DNA of 64,000 nucleotides from Clostridiaceae bacterium JG1575 (lineage in GTDB: Bacteria > Bacillota > Clostridia > Clostridiales > Clostridiaceae), in the NCBI GenBank assembly GCA_002838815.1, contig LQGW01000052.1, forward strand, positions 281,161-345,160. Direction: 5' to 3'. The notes under the pieces are model-generated. The model worked only from the letters and a program-made list of their open reading frames with translations, was not told where the DNA came from and did not search any database. Within the stretch, counting starts at the first letter, position 1, and each line of letters opens with the position of its first letter. A program made the translations under genes and the position numbers. Of this stretch, positions 45,801-54,175 are shown in pieces.

Positions 45801-46545
45801 GCGCCAGAGCTTCCTCTTCCAAGGGCAGGCCCGGAGCTACGGAAATTTCCTTCAGATGGGTGGAAAAAGTAGTGTGGCGGCAGTGATCCGACCAATAAGT
45901 ATCGAGGACTTTTAATTCGGTTTCCGAAGGATCTCGCCCTTCCTCGCGAAAATACGCCACCACCAGCGCCAAATCACGAAGGCTCATGGCCAAGCCATGG
46001 CGGTGATGCACGTCCACAAGCTCTTGCGGGGAAGCTTGGCGCAATCCTTCATAAATGGGCACGCGCTCCGTAGACGGCGCCTCCTTTAAGGACTCGGCCT
46101 CGAGGCTTCCCTCGCGCATTTCCATAGGATTGACGAGGACCTCAAGGATCCGCCGGCGAAGGGGCTGGGCCAGGGGACGTTCAAACAGCAGCACTCTTTG
46201 ATTGGATACCCGGGCGCCAAAGCGACCCACCGCGAGCTGAAGGCACTCTTGGGCGGCCGCAGAGCGCATGTCGAACTGTCCGGGCAAAAGCTCCGTAACG
46301 ATCAGTTCCTGGCCCTCAAAGTGTGGTGCTTCCAGGAAATAGTCTTCTGTATTGGGATCGGCAAAGACTCGGGGAAGCGCTTTCTTCAGCTCCTCATCCT
46401 CCAGTCCCTCCACCCGATAATGTTCCAGGAGGCGAAAGGAAGGAATGCGCTCATTGAGGGCCTCCTCCAATTCTTGCTTCAGTGATTGGCGCTCCGTATC
46501 GTAGAAGGGTCGCTTCTCGACAAAGATGTCCTTTTGCAAACTCAT
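42814..46545 (-). CDS. purL: phosphoribosylformylglycinamidine synthase, long fused form
   Basis: A 1243-residue single-chain FGAM synthase: an N-terminal PurS-like domain, two PurM-type synthetase halves (HNHPTEIEPFGGAATCLGGAIRDPLAGRA near 320; GGKDSMSGTF near 775) and a C-terminal class I glutamine amidotransferase (PGGFSAGDEPKGSGKFIANVL, then nucleophile Cys in ILGICNGFQALV near 1085, with a His-Glu pair near SHGEG). Many Bacillota use separate purS, purQ and purL; here all are fused. It is the first gene of the operon, start after GGGGAGACC, 38 bases from the predicted transcript start. Confidence 0.96.
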   Translation of the reverse strand: MSLQKDIFVEKRPFYDTERQSLKQELEEALNERIPSFRLLEHYRVEGLEDEELKKALPRVFADPNTEDYFLEAPHFEGQELIVTELLPGQFDMRSAAAQECLQLAVGRFGARVSNQRVLLFERPLAQPLRRRILEVLVNPMEMREGSLEAESLKEAPSTERVPIYEGLRQASPQELVDVHHRHGLAMSLRDLALVVAYFREEGRDPSETELKVLDTYWSDHCRHTTFSTHLKEISVAPGLPLEEEALALWQTLRRETQREHKPKTLMELATLGARVLKKRGLAPDVDESEEINACSIHRTLRTEKGDLACLLQFKNETHNHPTEIEPFGGAATCLGGAIRDPLAGRAYVYQAMRVTGAADPTQPREATLPGKVPQRVICREAARGYSSYGNQMGLAAGVVHEHYHPGYVAKRLEVGAVLGAVPLHYVQRSEPCPGDVVLLVGGRTGRDGVGGATGSSKSHTEDSMKRSGAEVQKGNAPTERKIQRLMRNEKAVRLIRRCNDFGAGGVSVAVGELAPGLRIDLDRVPLKYQGLSATETAVSESQERMAMVLRPEDLAEFQGYLDDENLEYAPIAEVTKEPRLRMIWHGQEVVNLSREFLDQAGAVNEVQVHLAPSSKGTVEQAEEAVTLERIQAAFRDLNGQSQKPLHQYFDSTNGCATVLMPYGGETQETESCAMVCRIPVPDGVSLDASVMSYGFDPFQTEKDPFRGAYLAVAESLAKLVSVGAGIQGAYLSFQEYFQKLGEDPVAWGEPTKALLGALCAQMDFETPAIGGKDSMSGTFGERHVPPTFISFAVATMPSERVIHNVLGSEASIVRVRMPRTHGLPDAQALKAYAKKVRIANENGWIQAQDTCRGGAVPTLLRMSFGNRCGGDFQITEEPFQPMPCDFLLALDPEHEAEFLHLIAEVPCTCQPLGRTKPEGPLTLNGLLIDQEELLGVAKERLAAVYGGTPKERLLSAPTLFAPSPKGVLYAKTPVSRPQVVVPIFPGTNCEYDLTRAFQKAGANVLPFVLKNRDQKELKASLEELARAIDASEILMLPGGFSAGDEPKGSGKFIANVLRSAPVARALTRLLDQREGLILGICNGFQALVRVGLLPHGALRDLRREDPLLMSNVAGHHMDGIARVRVASNASPWLRNVRVGEVFKVPFSHGEGRFMASQEELLRLARSHQIATQYCNASGQASMQAADNPNGSSFAVEGLLSPDGRIFGKMGHNERWAPGLLKNVPGSYDMKLFESGVRYFTQK

Positions 46546-46564
46546 GCTGGTCTCCCCTTTTCGC

Positions 46565-46580
46565 GTTTTTCCGAACTATT
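46565..46580 (-). promoter_or_regulatory. PurBox-like motif in the purL leader
   Basis: ATAGTTCGGAAAA on the minus strand (GTTCGG at 46571-46576) matches 12 of 13 positions of the Bacillus PurR box consensus AWWGTTCGGWWWT. It lies just after the predicted transcript start. Two weaker GTTCG/CGAAC copies are at about 46620 and 46645. Confidence 0.4.
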
Positions 46581-46589
46581 TTCAGTCTT

Positions 46590-46618
46590 ATCTTAGTGAA
46601 TCATCGTGTAATAGTCAA
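46590..46618 (-). promoter_or_regulatory. sigma-A promoter of the purine operon
   Basis: TTGACT (46613-46618) and TAAGAT (46590-46595) on the minus strand, spacer exactly 17. Confidence 0.78.
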
Positions 46619-46811
46619 CGTTCGAAAGCTCAAATCCTTTTATTGTTCGTCATTCTCAATGCATTCTTCACATTTTCCCACCGATTCGCCCGCTTTGTCC
46701 TGGCGACCCCCTAAAAGCGCGCAAAGGACCGCGGACTTCTTACGGATCCATTGCGGCTCCCGCTCTTTTTTGCCCTGTTTCTTTTGGGTGTGTCGTTCTC
46801 CTTCCTTAGGC

Positions 46812-46817
46812 TATAAT
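46812..46817 (+). promoter_or_regulatory. -10 element for nadE
   Basis: Perfect TATAAT, 43 bases before the nadE start; the -35 position (TGTGTC) is weak. Confidence 0.5.
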
Positions 46818-46860
46818 GAAGAGGTAATTTTATGCACCGCCTCGAAAAGGAGGATCCTTT

Positions 46861-48771
46861 ATGAATTTTCTTCACGTGGCTTCGGTCTGCCCGTCCCTGA
46901 CCCTGGCCCATCCCTTAAAAAATGCCGCGCACCTCAAAGAATTGTTGCCGCGCTTGGAAGAAGACGGCATCCAGGCCGCCGTGTTCCCCGAGCTTTGCCT
47001 CACGGGCTACACCTGTGGAGACCTCTTTTTTCAAGAGCGGCTCTTGGACGAGACCCTAAAGGCCCTGAACCTCATCGTTTTGGCCAGTGAAGGCACCTCC
47101 CTCTTCTTTGTGGTAGGCGCTCCCCTTCGCGTGAGCTCGAACCTTTATAACTGCGCCATCGCCATCCAAAACGGTCGGATTCTTGGGGCCGTCCCCAAGA
47201 CGATCTTACCCAACACCGGCGAATTTTACGAAAAGCGCTGGTTTGCCGGCGCATCGGAGGCGAAGGATCGATCCTCCATTCTCCTTTTGGGGCAAACGGT
47301 TCCCTTTGGCTGCCTACTTTTTGAGGCGACCGAAGCGGTATTTGGTCTGGAAGTCTGCGAGGATTTATGGGCGCCCGTACAGCCCTCCCAACACCTCGCC
47401 CTTCATGGCGCCCAGGTGATCTTCAATCCCTCCGCCTCCAATGAACTGGCCGGTAAAGCCGACTATCGCCGCTCCTTGGTCGTCGGGCAAAGCGCCCGTT
47501 TGAACGCGGGGTACGTCTATGCTTCCTCCGGCGTCGGGGAGTCCACCACAGATTTGCTGTTTTCCGGCCATCTGCTCATCGCCGAGGGAGGACGGCTCTT
47601 AAAGGAGAACAAGCGGTTCTCCCGAGAGAGTGAATGGATCAGCGCCTGGATTGATGTGGATCGTTTGACCACCGAGCGCGGGCAAAACGAAGGCTTCCAC
47701 AGCGCTAAGGCTTTGGGCCTTCTCTCTTCCAGCGTGCCCCAGCGCATTCCCATCACACTGGCTCCCGCCGATCTTGAGCGTTTTGATCAGCCCGTGGGTC
47801 CCTTCCCCTTCGTGCCTCAAGCGGACGAAGCGCGCAAAGAGCGCTGCGAGGACATTTTCACCATTCAAAGTCATGCCTTGGCTCGGCGCCTAAACGCCAG
47901 CCACGCCCAAAAATTGGTCTTGGGCATCTCGGGGGGCTTGGATTCCACGTTGGCTCTGCTTGCCGGGGTTCGGGCCTTGGACTTGCTGGGGATTGCGCGC
48001 AAAAATCTTTTGACCGTCACCTTGCCCGGCTTTGGCACCTCAGAGCGCACTCGCGCCAATGCCATTGCACTTTGCGAGGCTCTAGGGACATCGTTTCGCG
48101 AGATCTCCATTGCGCCCTCGGTGCTCCAGCACTTCAAAGACATCGGTCACGATCCCAAAGTCCAGGACGTAACCTATGAAAACGCCCAAGCCCGGGAGCG
48201 GACGCAAATCCTTTTTGATCTGGCCAACCAAGAGGGCGCTCTGGTGCTGGGCACCGGCGATTTATCTGAGCTGGCCCTGGGTTTTGCCACCTACAACGGC
48301 GACCAAATGTCCTCCTATGGCATCAACGCCTCCATTCCCAAAACTTTGGTGCGCTATTTGGTGGAACATGCCGCCCAAGAGGATGCGCGCCTCGCCCCCA
48401 TCCTCCGAGATATTTTAGCCACACCGGTCTCGCCAGAGCTCATCCCACAAACAAGCGAAGGCTCCATGAGCCAGAAAACCGAAGAACTCATCGGGCCCTA
48501 TGAGCTCCATGACTTCTTCCTCTATCACCTGCTGCGCTACGGAGCAGATCCTCAAAAGCTGCGCTTTTTGGCCGCTCAAGCCTTTGGCGAGCGCTACAGC
48601 GAAGAGGTCATAGGGCATTGGTTGCAGCTTTTCTTAAAGCGCTTTTTTGCCAATCAGTTTAAGCGCTCGGCCATGCCCGACGGTCCCAAGGTCGGCAGCA
48701 TCGCCCTCTCGCCGCGGGGGGATTGGCGTATGCCCTCGGACGCTCCTTCGGAGGCCTGGCTCCGTGAATAA
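46861..48771 (+). CDS. nadE: glutamine-dependent NAD+ synthetase
   Basis: 636 residues. The N-terminal CN-hydrolase (glutaminase) domain carries Glu in VFPELCLTGYT, Lys in AVPKTILPN and the nucleophile Cys in EVCEDLW near residue 165. The C-terminal adenylate-forming domain has the P-loop GISGGLDSTLALL near 355. Ammonia made in the first domain is channelled to amidate deamido-NAD. The start follows AAGGAGGATCC. Its stop lies within the start region of the first chromate transporter gene. Confidence 0.97.
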   Translation: MNFLHVASVCPSLTLAHPLKNAAHLKELLPRLEEDGIQAAVFPELCLTGYTCGDLFFQERLLDETLKALNLIVLASEGTSLFFVVGAPLRVSSNLYNCAIAIQNGRILGAVPKTILPNTGEFYEKRWFAGASEAKDRSSILLLGQTVPFGCLLFEATEAVFGLEVCEDLWAPVQPSQHLALHGAQVIFNPSASNELAGKADYRRSLVVGQSARLNAGYVYASSGVGESTTDLLFSGHLLIAEGGRLLKENKRFSRESEWISAWIDVDRLTTERGQNEGFHSAKALGLLSSSVPQRIPITLAPADLERFDQPVGPFPFVPQADEARKERCEDIFTIQSHALARRLNASHAQKLVLGISGGLDSTLALLAGVRALDLLGIARKNLLTVTLPGFGTSERTRANAIALCEALGTSFREISIAPSVLQHFKDIGHDPKVQDVTYENAQARERTQILFDLANQEGALVLGTGDLSELALGFATYNGDQMSSYGINASIPKTLVRYLVEHAAQEDARLAPILRDILATPVSPELIPQTSEGSMSQKTEELIGPYELHDFFLYHLLRYGADPQKLRFLAAQAFGERYSEEVIGHWLQLFLKRFFANQFKRSAMPDGPKVGSIALSPRGDWRMPSDAPSEAWLRE

Positions 48772-49357
48772 ACTCTGGGACCTATTCCGAACCTTCTTTA
48801 AAATCGGTGCGTTTACCTTTGGGGGCGGCTGGGCCATGCTGCCCTTGATGGAGCGAGAGTTTGTCGAGCAAAAGGGTTGGATTGACGCTGAGGATTTTGT
48901 GGATATCATCGCTTTGTCCCAATCCTTTCCGGGAGTGCTTGCCGTGAATTCCTCCACCTTTATCGGCCATCGTCTGGCGGGATTGCCCGGAGCACTGACG
49001 GCGCTTTTGGGAGTCAGTTTACCCTCCATTCTCATCATCCTTTTCACCGCCAGTTTTTTCCTTTACTTTCGCTCGAATCCCATTGTGGATTTGGCCATGC
49101 GGGGCATCAATTCCGCCGTCCCCGCCCTCATCCTCATCGCCCTGCGCTCCCTCTTGCGTTCCGTGCCAAAAACAGCGTGGAATGCATCCGTGGCGGCGCT
49201 CTCGAGCCTGCTCCTCATTGGGCCGCGCTTGACCCAGGCCATGGGGTTTGCCTGGTCAGTGCCCCGCGTGCATCCCGTGGCCATCATCTTGATCGCCGCA
49301 GCGCTGGGGATCTGGCGCGGCCGTAAGAAGGAGGACCGCCATGCGCCTGCTCATTGA
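48764..49357 (+). CDS. chromate transporter family protein, first half-size subunit
   Basis: A 197-residue CHR-family membrane protein with about five to six hydrophobic segments. FFKIGAFTFGGGWAMLPLMEREFVEQKGW opening and SQSFPGVLAVNSSTFIGHRLAGLPG are the CHR signatures. GTG start at 48764 after GGAGG, overlapping the nadE stop by 8 bases. Short CHR proteins occur in pairs and act together; the substrate in this organism may be chromate/sulfate-like or unrelated. Confidence 0.88.
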   Translation: MNKLWDLFRTFFKIGAFTFGGGWAMLPLMEREFVEQKGWIDAEDFVDIIALSQSFPGVLAVNSSTFIGHRLAGLPGALTALLGVSLPSILIILFTASFFLYFRSNPIVDLAMRGINSAVPALILIALRSLLRSVPKTAWNASVAALSSLLLIGPRLTQAMGFAWSVPRVHPVAIILIAAALGIWRGRKKEDRHAPAH

Positions 49358-49880
49358 TCTTTTCTGGACGTTTTTAAAGATCGGAGCCTTTAGCTTCGGT
49401 GGGGGCTACGCCATGCTGCCCCTCATTGAGCAGGAAATCGTTCAGCACCACGGCTGGCTGACGCAAACAGAATTTTTGGACATCATCGGCATTTCCCAGG
49501 CGACGCCCGGGCCCATTGCCATCAACAGCGCCACCTTTGTGGGCTTTAAAACCGCTGGCGTGTGGGGCGCTCTTTGGGCGAGCCTCGGCGTCGTTTTGGT
49601 GTCGTTTTTGCTGGTGCTGACGGCTTCCCATTTTATGAAGAAATTCAAGAACTCAAAGCTCTTAGCACATGCCTTAACCGGCATGCGTCCGGCCTTGGTC
49701 GCCCTGATTTTCTCTGCCGCGGTTTCTGCCGGGGCCACGGCCTACACCCCCTTGGACCCTCGTTCCCTCGGCATCGGTGTATTGATTTTAGGGTTGCTGT
49801 ATAAGACGAAGATTCATCCCATCCTATTGATCGCCCTCTCGGCAGGACTCGGGCTTTTGCTCTTTGGGCTGTTTCCTTAA
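49341..49880 (+). CDS. chromate transporter family protein, second half-size subunit
   Basis: 179 residues, homologous to the preceding protein (FLKIGAFSFGGGYAMLPLIEQEIVQHHGW; SQATPGPIAINSATFVGFKTAG). Four to five membrane segments follow. It overlaps the first subunit by 17 bases, so the pair is translationally coupled and probably forms a heterodimer. The start follows AAGGAGGACCGCC. Confidence 0.9.
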   Translation: MRLLIDLFWTFLKIGAFSFGGGYAMLPLIEQEIVQHHGWLTQTEFLDIIGISQATPGPIAINSATFVGFKTAGVWGALWASLGVVLVSFLLVLTASHFMKKFKNSKLLAHALTGMRPALVALIFSAAVSAGATAYTPLDPRSLGIGVLILGLLYKTKIHPILLIALSAGLGLLLFGLFP

Positions 49881-49911
49881 GTACGGGGAACATAGCGCAA
49901 GAAACAATCTT

Positions 49912-49943
49912 ATGTGGTATTCATTACCACATCATGCTACAAT
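49912..49943 (+). promoter_or_regulatory. palindromic operator-like site overlapping the P-ATPase promoter
   Basis: A perfect 8-bp inverted repeat, ATGTGGTA (49912-49919) and TACCACAT (49925-49932), spacer 5, immediately upstream of a TGCTACAAT extended -10 (49935-49943). The palindrome covers where the -35 would be, the classic position for a repressor site. The binding protein is unknown. Confidence 0.62.
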
Positions 49944-50001
49944 GACTCCGTAGAAAAGCCCTTTGGGGCGCAGAATATGTAAAAGAGGTGAATGCATTAT
50001 T

Positions 50002-52686
50002 ATGTGGCATCAACAAACCACAAAAGACGTCCTCTCCCAGCTTGGAGCGGACCCCATCGCCGGTCTTTCGGGGGAAGAAGCGGCTCGGCGACTGGAACAA
50101 TACGGCAAAAATCAACTGCCGCAAAAAAAGCGCAAATCGCTGCTGTCTATGTTTTTGGCGCAGCTCCAGGATACGATGATCTACATCCTTTTGGCCGCGA
50201 CGCTTTTGTCCATTTTTATGAAGGATTACGCCGAGGCCATCATCATCCTTATCGTGGTATTCCTCAACGCCGTGATCGGCGTGTTTCAAGAGAACAAAGC
50301 CGAGCAGGCCATGGAGGCGCTCAAAAAGCTGACGACGCCCAAGGCCTATGTTCGCCGAGACGGAGAGGTCCATGAAATTCCCTCCGAGGACATCGTTCCG
50401 GGGGACGTCGTGGAAATCGACGCCGGGCGTTACATTCCGGCGGATCTTCGCCTCATCGAATCCTCCAATTTGCAGATTGAAGAATCCGCATTGACGGGGG
50501 AATCCGTGCCGTCACAAAAGGACGCCAAAACCCTTCTCCATGAAGACAACACGCCCCTGGGCGATCGGACCAACATGGCCTTTATGTCCACATTGGCCAC
50601 CTACGGCCGAGGCGTCGGGGTGGTGGTAGCCAACGCCAAGGACAGTGAAATTGGTAAGATCGCCAAGATCCTCGAAGAGGATCACGACGAGATGACGCCC
50701 CTGCAAAAGCGCCTGGATCATCTGGGAAGGACCCTTGGCATGCTCTGCCTTGGCGTAGCTGCCGTGATGCTCATTGTCGGACTGTTGCAGGCCAGAGAAT
50801 TTAAAGACATGCTCTTGACGGCCATTTCCCTCGCCGTTGCCGCAATTCCCGAGGGCCTGCCGGCCATCGTGGCCATCGTTTTGGCCCTGGGCGTCACAAG
50901 ACTGAGCAAAAACAACGCCATCGTTAAAAAGCTCCCCTCGGTGGAAACCTTGGGCTCCGTCAACGTCATTTGTTCGGATAAAACGGGAACCCTCACCCAA
51001 AACAAAATGACGGTAGTACAAGTTTATACCTACGAAAACTTGCACCAGCTCGATACGGATCTGCCCCATTTGGAGTCCGATGAGGATGAACAGATGCTCA
51101 TCAAATCCTTGGTGCTTTGCTCCGACGCTACGGCTAACGAAGAAAAATCCACGGGGGATCCCACGGAAATTGCCTTCATTGTCTACGGCAATCGCTCCGG
51201 GCTGACGAAGGAAGCCCTCAATCGTCAATTCCCGAGAGTCTCTGAAAAGCCCTTTGATTCAGACCGCAAGCTCATGAGCACCTGCAACCGAGAGGAAAAC
51301 GGGTATGTGGTGCACACCAAGGGTGCCGTGGATCAGCTGTTGAAACTCTCCACCAGGGCCCTCCACAACGGTCGCATCGTGCCCATGACAAATACCATCG
51401 CCCTGGATTACCTCAATCAGGCGGAAGCCATGTCCGACAATGCCCTGCGGGTTTTAGGCGCCGCCTACAAATCCGTGGACCACGAGGCGCTGCCCGAAGA
51501 AATGGAAGAGGATCTCATCTTCTTGGGCATGGTGGGGATGATCGATCCGCCGCGTCTGGAGGTCCATCACTCGGTGGCCGTAGCCAAGCGCGCCGGCATT
51601 CGCACCATCATGATCACCGGCGATCATAAGAACACCGCCGTGGCCATTGCCAAGGAACTGGGCATTGCTTCCGGTCGGGAGGAAGCCTTGACCGGTGTCG
51701 AAATCGACGCCCTGCCCGATGAGGAATTTTCCGCCAACATCAACAAATGGCGGGTCTTTGCCCGAGTGTCTCCCGAGCATAAGGTCAAGATCGTCCGAGC
51801 CTTCAAAAGCCATGGCAACATTGTGTCCATGACGGGAGACGGCGTCAACGATGCGCCCTCCTTAAAATTTGCAGATATTGGTGTCGCCATGGGCATCACC
51901 GGCACGGACGTCAGCAAGGGCGCCGCCGACATGATCCTCACCGACGACAACTTCACCACCATCGTCCATGCGGTGGAAGAAGGCCGCAACATCTACGCCA
52001 ACATCAAAAAGGCCGTCATCTTCCTACTCTCTTGCAATCTTGGGGAAGTCGTTTCCATCTTCCTTGCCGTGGTCTTGGGCTGGCCCATTCCGCTTTTAGC
52101 CACCCAAATCCTTTGGGTCAACCTCATCACCGACACCCTCCCGGCGATCTCGCTGGGCATGGATCCAGGCGATCCCGACGCCATGGCGAAAAAACCCCGC
52201 GACCCCAAGGAAAGCTTCTTCTCCAACGGCGCAGGTCCCCGAGCCTTGGTGGGAGGCTTACTCATCGGCTTTTTGACCTTGGTCGCCTTTGTCTGGGGGC
52301 TCTCCGAACATGGGCTGCACTTTAGCCAATTGGCCAGCGTTTCCGCGGATCATCCGGCCCTGCCCTACGCTCGCACCATGGCCTTTGTCGTCTTGGCCGG
52401 CTCTCAGCTTTTCTACTCCCTCTCCATGCGCCACCCCATCAAGAGCATCTTCCAAGTGGGCTTTTTCAAAAACAAGTACCTTTTGGGATCCATCGTCATT
52501 GGCTTTATGCTCCAGCTGGCCGTCATCGAGATTCCTTTCTTGGCCGGCCCCTTCGGGGTGACCAACCTCCAGTTGCATGACTGGCTGATTGTTTTGGTCT
52601 TCTCCATCCTGCCGCAAGTGGTTAATGAATTGATTAAGGCTGTGGCCCGCATCTTTGACAAAGACCTCACCGATAACGAATTTTAG
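50002..52686 (+). CDS. P-type ATPase, calcium (SERCA/PMCA)-type
   Basis: An 894-residue P2-type pump with about ten membrane segments. It has the N-terminal cation ATPase domain, LTGESVPSQK actuator loop, PEGLPAIVAI in the fourth segment (the Ca2+-site signature), phosphorylation site DKTGTLTQNKM near residue 330, KGAVDQLL and MTGDGVNDAPSLK hinge, then a C-terminal transport region. Hydrolyses ATP to expel a divalent cation, most likely Ca2+. The start is the ATG at 50002; the AGAGGTG site is 11 bases away, and a nearer ATG at 49992 is out of frame. It is monocistronic and probably controlled at the palindrome upstream. Confidence 0.94.
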   Translation: MWHQQTTKDVLSQLGADPIAGLSGEEAARRLEQYGKNQLPQKKRKSLLSMFLAQLQDTMIYILLAATLLSIFMKDYAEAIIILIVVFLNAVIGVFQENKAEQAMEALKKLTTPKAYVRRDGEVHEIPSEDIVPGDVVEIDAGRYIPADLRLIESSNLQIEESALTGESVPSQKDAKTLLHEDNTPLGDRTNMAFMSTLATYGRGVGVVVANAKDSEIGKIAKILEEDHDEMTPLQKRLDHLGRTLGMLCLGVAAVMLIVGLLQAREFKDMLLTAISLAVAAIPEGLPAIVAIVLALGVTRLSKNNAIVKKLPSVETLGSVNVICSDKTGTLTQNKMTVVQVYTYENLHQLDTDLPHLESDEDEQMLIKSLVLCSDATANEEKSTGDPTEIAFIVYGNRSGLTKEALNRQFPRVSEKPFDSDRKLMSTCNREENGYVVHTKGAVDQLLKLSTRALHNGRIVPMTNTIALDYLNQAEAMSDNALRVLGAAYKSVDHEALPEEMEEDLIFLGMVGMIDPPRLEVHHSVAVAKRAGIRTIMITGDHKNTAVAIAKELGIASGREEALTGVEIDALPDEEFSANINKWRVFARVSPEHKVKIVRAFKSHGNIVSMTGDGVNDAPSLKFADIGVAMGITGTDVSKGAADMILTDDNFTTIVHAVEEGRNIYANIKKAVIFLLSCNLGEVVSIFLAVVLGWPIPLLATQILWVNLITDTLPAISLGMDPGDPDAMAKKPRDPKESFFSNGAGPRALVGGLLIGFLTLVAFVWGLSEHGLHFSQLASVSADHPALPYARTMAFVVLAGSQLFYSLSMRHPIKSIFQVGFFKNKYLLGSIVIGFMLQLAVIEIPFLAGPFGVTNLQLHDWLIVLVFSILPQVVNELIKAVARIFDKDLTDNEF

Positions 52687-52744
52687 GAGGGCCAAAGGGC
52701 CTTTCCTCGATGGTTTCGCCCTCAGGACGACCCCATTATCAAAA

Positions 52745-52787
52745 GAAAGCGAGCTTCCTCCATTTTTGGGGGAAGCTCGCTTTTTTA
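52745..52787 (+). terminator. bidirectional terminator after the P-ATPase gene
   Basis: Perfect GCGAGCTTCC / GGAAGCTCGC stem (52749-52758 with 52771-52780) with TTTTTT to the right and AAAAGAAA to the left; also serves the minus-strand gene that ends at 52797. Confidence 0.9.
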
Positions 52788-52796
52788 AGGGGTGCA

Positions 52797-53288
52797 TCAA
52801 AGGTTTTTTTGGCATTGGGCGGCGGCAGGAGCCAGGAGTGCTGCGATGTCCTCTAAAAGCGCCGCTTCAGCAGCAGTGAAGCGATTAAGGCGTGGCGAAT
52901 CCACATCGAGGACCCCCACCGACTCCCCTTTATGAATGAACGGAATCACGAGCTCTGAGCGCGAAGCAGCATCGCAGGCAATGTGTCCTGGAAAGGCCTG
53001 TACATCGGGCACGTTGAGGGTTTGCTTGGCCGAGAGGGCGGCCCAGCAGACGCCTTGTCCCCGTTGCAGCGGGGTACAGGCGGGGCGACCGAAGAAGGGT
53101 CCTAAAAAAAGCTCATCTCCTTGGCGAAGGTAGATCCCCACCCAGTTGATGTCTTCTAAGGCCCAGGCCAAATGGGCCATGGCGTTGGCCAGAAGGGACA
53201 GCGGGTGCTGCCCCTGGGTTCTTAGGGCGTCAATGGCCTCCTGGGCTCGCTTCATGGGCAAAAGGGCGCTTGGCTCACTGGTTTTCAT
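52797..53288 (-). CDS. msrC: free methionine-(R)-sulfoxide reductase (GAF domain)
   Basis: 163-residue GAF-fold enzyme that reduces free Met-(R)-sulfoxide, an antioxidant role. The family motif is clear: GVCWAALSAKQTLNVPDVQAFPGHIACDAASRSELVIPF, with the Cys in GVC and in HIAC, then VLDVDSP. The start overlaps the stop of the cvfB-like gene in an ATGA. Confidence 0.93.
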   Translation of the reverse strand: MKTSEPSALLPMKRAQEAIDALRTQGQHPLSLLANAMAHLAWALEDINWVGIYLRQGDELFLGPFFGRPACTPLQRGQGVCWAALSAKQTLNVPDVQAFPGHIACDAASRSELVIPFIHKGESVGVLDVDSPRLNRFTAAEAALLEDIAALLAPAAAQCQKNL

Positions 53289-54175
53289 GCCTTGGGGCCT
53301 TCCTGGACCGGGGGTTGTAAAAGGTGCGTTCCTGCTTCATCTTGGCGAATTTTCCCTTCCTTCATGAGGTTGCCAAGGGCCATCTTGAAGTAGTTTTTCG
53401 AGGTTTTAAAACGCGCGCGAATCTCATCGGGCGTGCTGCGGTCGTTATAAGGAATGGTGCCACCGGCTTGCTTTAACGCCGTAAGGATCTCTCCTTTTAA
53501 ATCCAACCGTTCGGATTTTAGATCCTTGCGCAGCGTCAGCGATGGCTTCCCATCGTCTAGGAATTTCAAAATTTTCGCTGGTAGGACATCCCCCGGTTGC
53601 ACGTCTTCAAAATACTCCGAGGCAAAAAGCACGGCTTTCCATTGGTCGTCAATGGCGGCTTGCAGGGCCCCATTTTGCTGGCGACCCACGATGCGCGCCT
53701 CCACCATTTGACCCGTCGAAAACTGGCCGGGAACAGGCAGTGGCAATGCACCGTAGACGTCGACGGTGGCGGCCAGGCGCTGGGTTTTATCCACATAGAG
53801 CTTAAAAAGATACCTCCGACCTTTTTCCAAGGGGTACTTTTGTTCCTTATTGGGGACAAAGACATCTCGCTCCAGTCCGATGGAGACAAAGGCGCCACTG
53901 GCATTGCCCCCCACCACCTCCAGGAGCCGCACCTCCCCCAATGTAATCAGGGGGGGGTTCATCGTGGCGATGATGCGGTCCTCAGAATCCCGATAGATGA
54001 AAACCGACACCTCGTCTCCAAGGGTCAGTGCAGCCCCGTCAGAAAGAACCATGCTGCCCGTGGGCAAAAGGATGTCGTCTCCCGTGGAGCCTGTTCCCGC
54101 CTCCAAATAGACGCCAAAGGGGGCTTCTCGTTTGACCATCAGCTGATTGATGGCGCCGATTGTGTATTTACTCAT
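53285..54175 (-). CDS. cvfB: CvfB-like S1-domain RNA-binding protein
   Basis: A 296-residue CvfB/YitL-type protein: three S1-like domains (MSKYTIGAINQLMVKREAPFGVYLEAG; VGGNASGAFVSIGLERDVFVPNKEQ; then a third ~140-210) and a C-terminal winged helix (GGTIPYNDRSTPDEIRARFKTSKNYFKMALGNLMKEGKI). In Staphylococcus CvfB affects virulence gene expression, probably through RNA. Start at 54175 after AAGGAG; frame upstream belongs to the next gene. It overlaps the carbonic anhydrase-fold gene by 8 bases. Confidence 0.9.
   Translation of the reverse strand: MSKYTIGAINQLMVKREAPFGVYLEAGTGSTGDDILLPTGSMVLSDGAALTLGDEVSVFIYRDSEDRIIATMNPPLITLGEVRLLEVVGGNASGAFVSIGLERDVFVPNKEQKYPLEKGRRYLFKLYVDKTQRLAATVDVYGALPLPVPGQFSTGQMVEARIVGRQQNGALQAAIDDQWKAVLFASEYFEDVQPGDVLPAKILKFLDDGKPSLTLRKDLKSERLDLKGEILTALKQAGGTIPYNDRSTPDEIRARFKTSKNYFKMALGNLMKEGKIRQDEAGTHLLQPPVQEGPKA

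Larger units (their letters stand above)
46546..46860. other. divergent promoter region, pur operon / nadE
   Basis: 315 bases. A strong pur promoter and PurBox-like motifs lie at 46570-46650, and an nadE -10 at 46812. No purine riboswitch aptamer (paired-loop motif) was found on either strand. No gene is seen. Confidence 0.6.
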
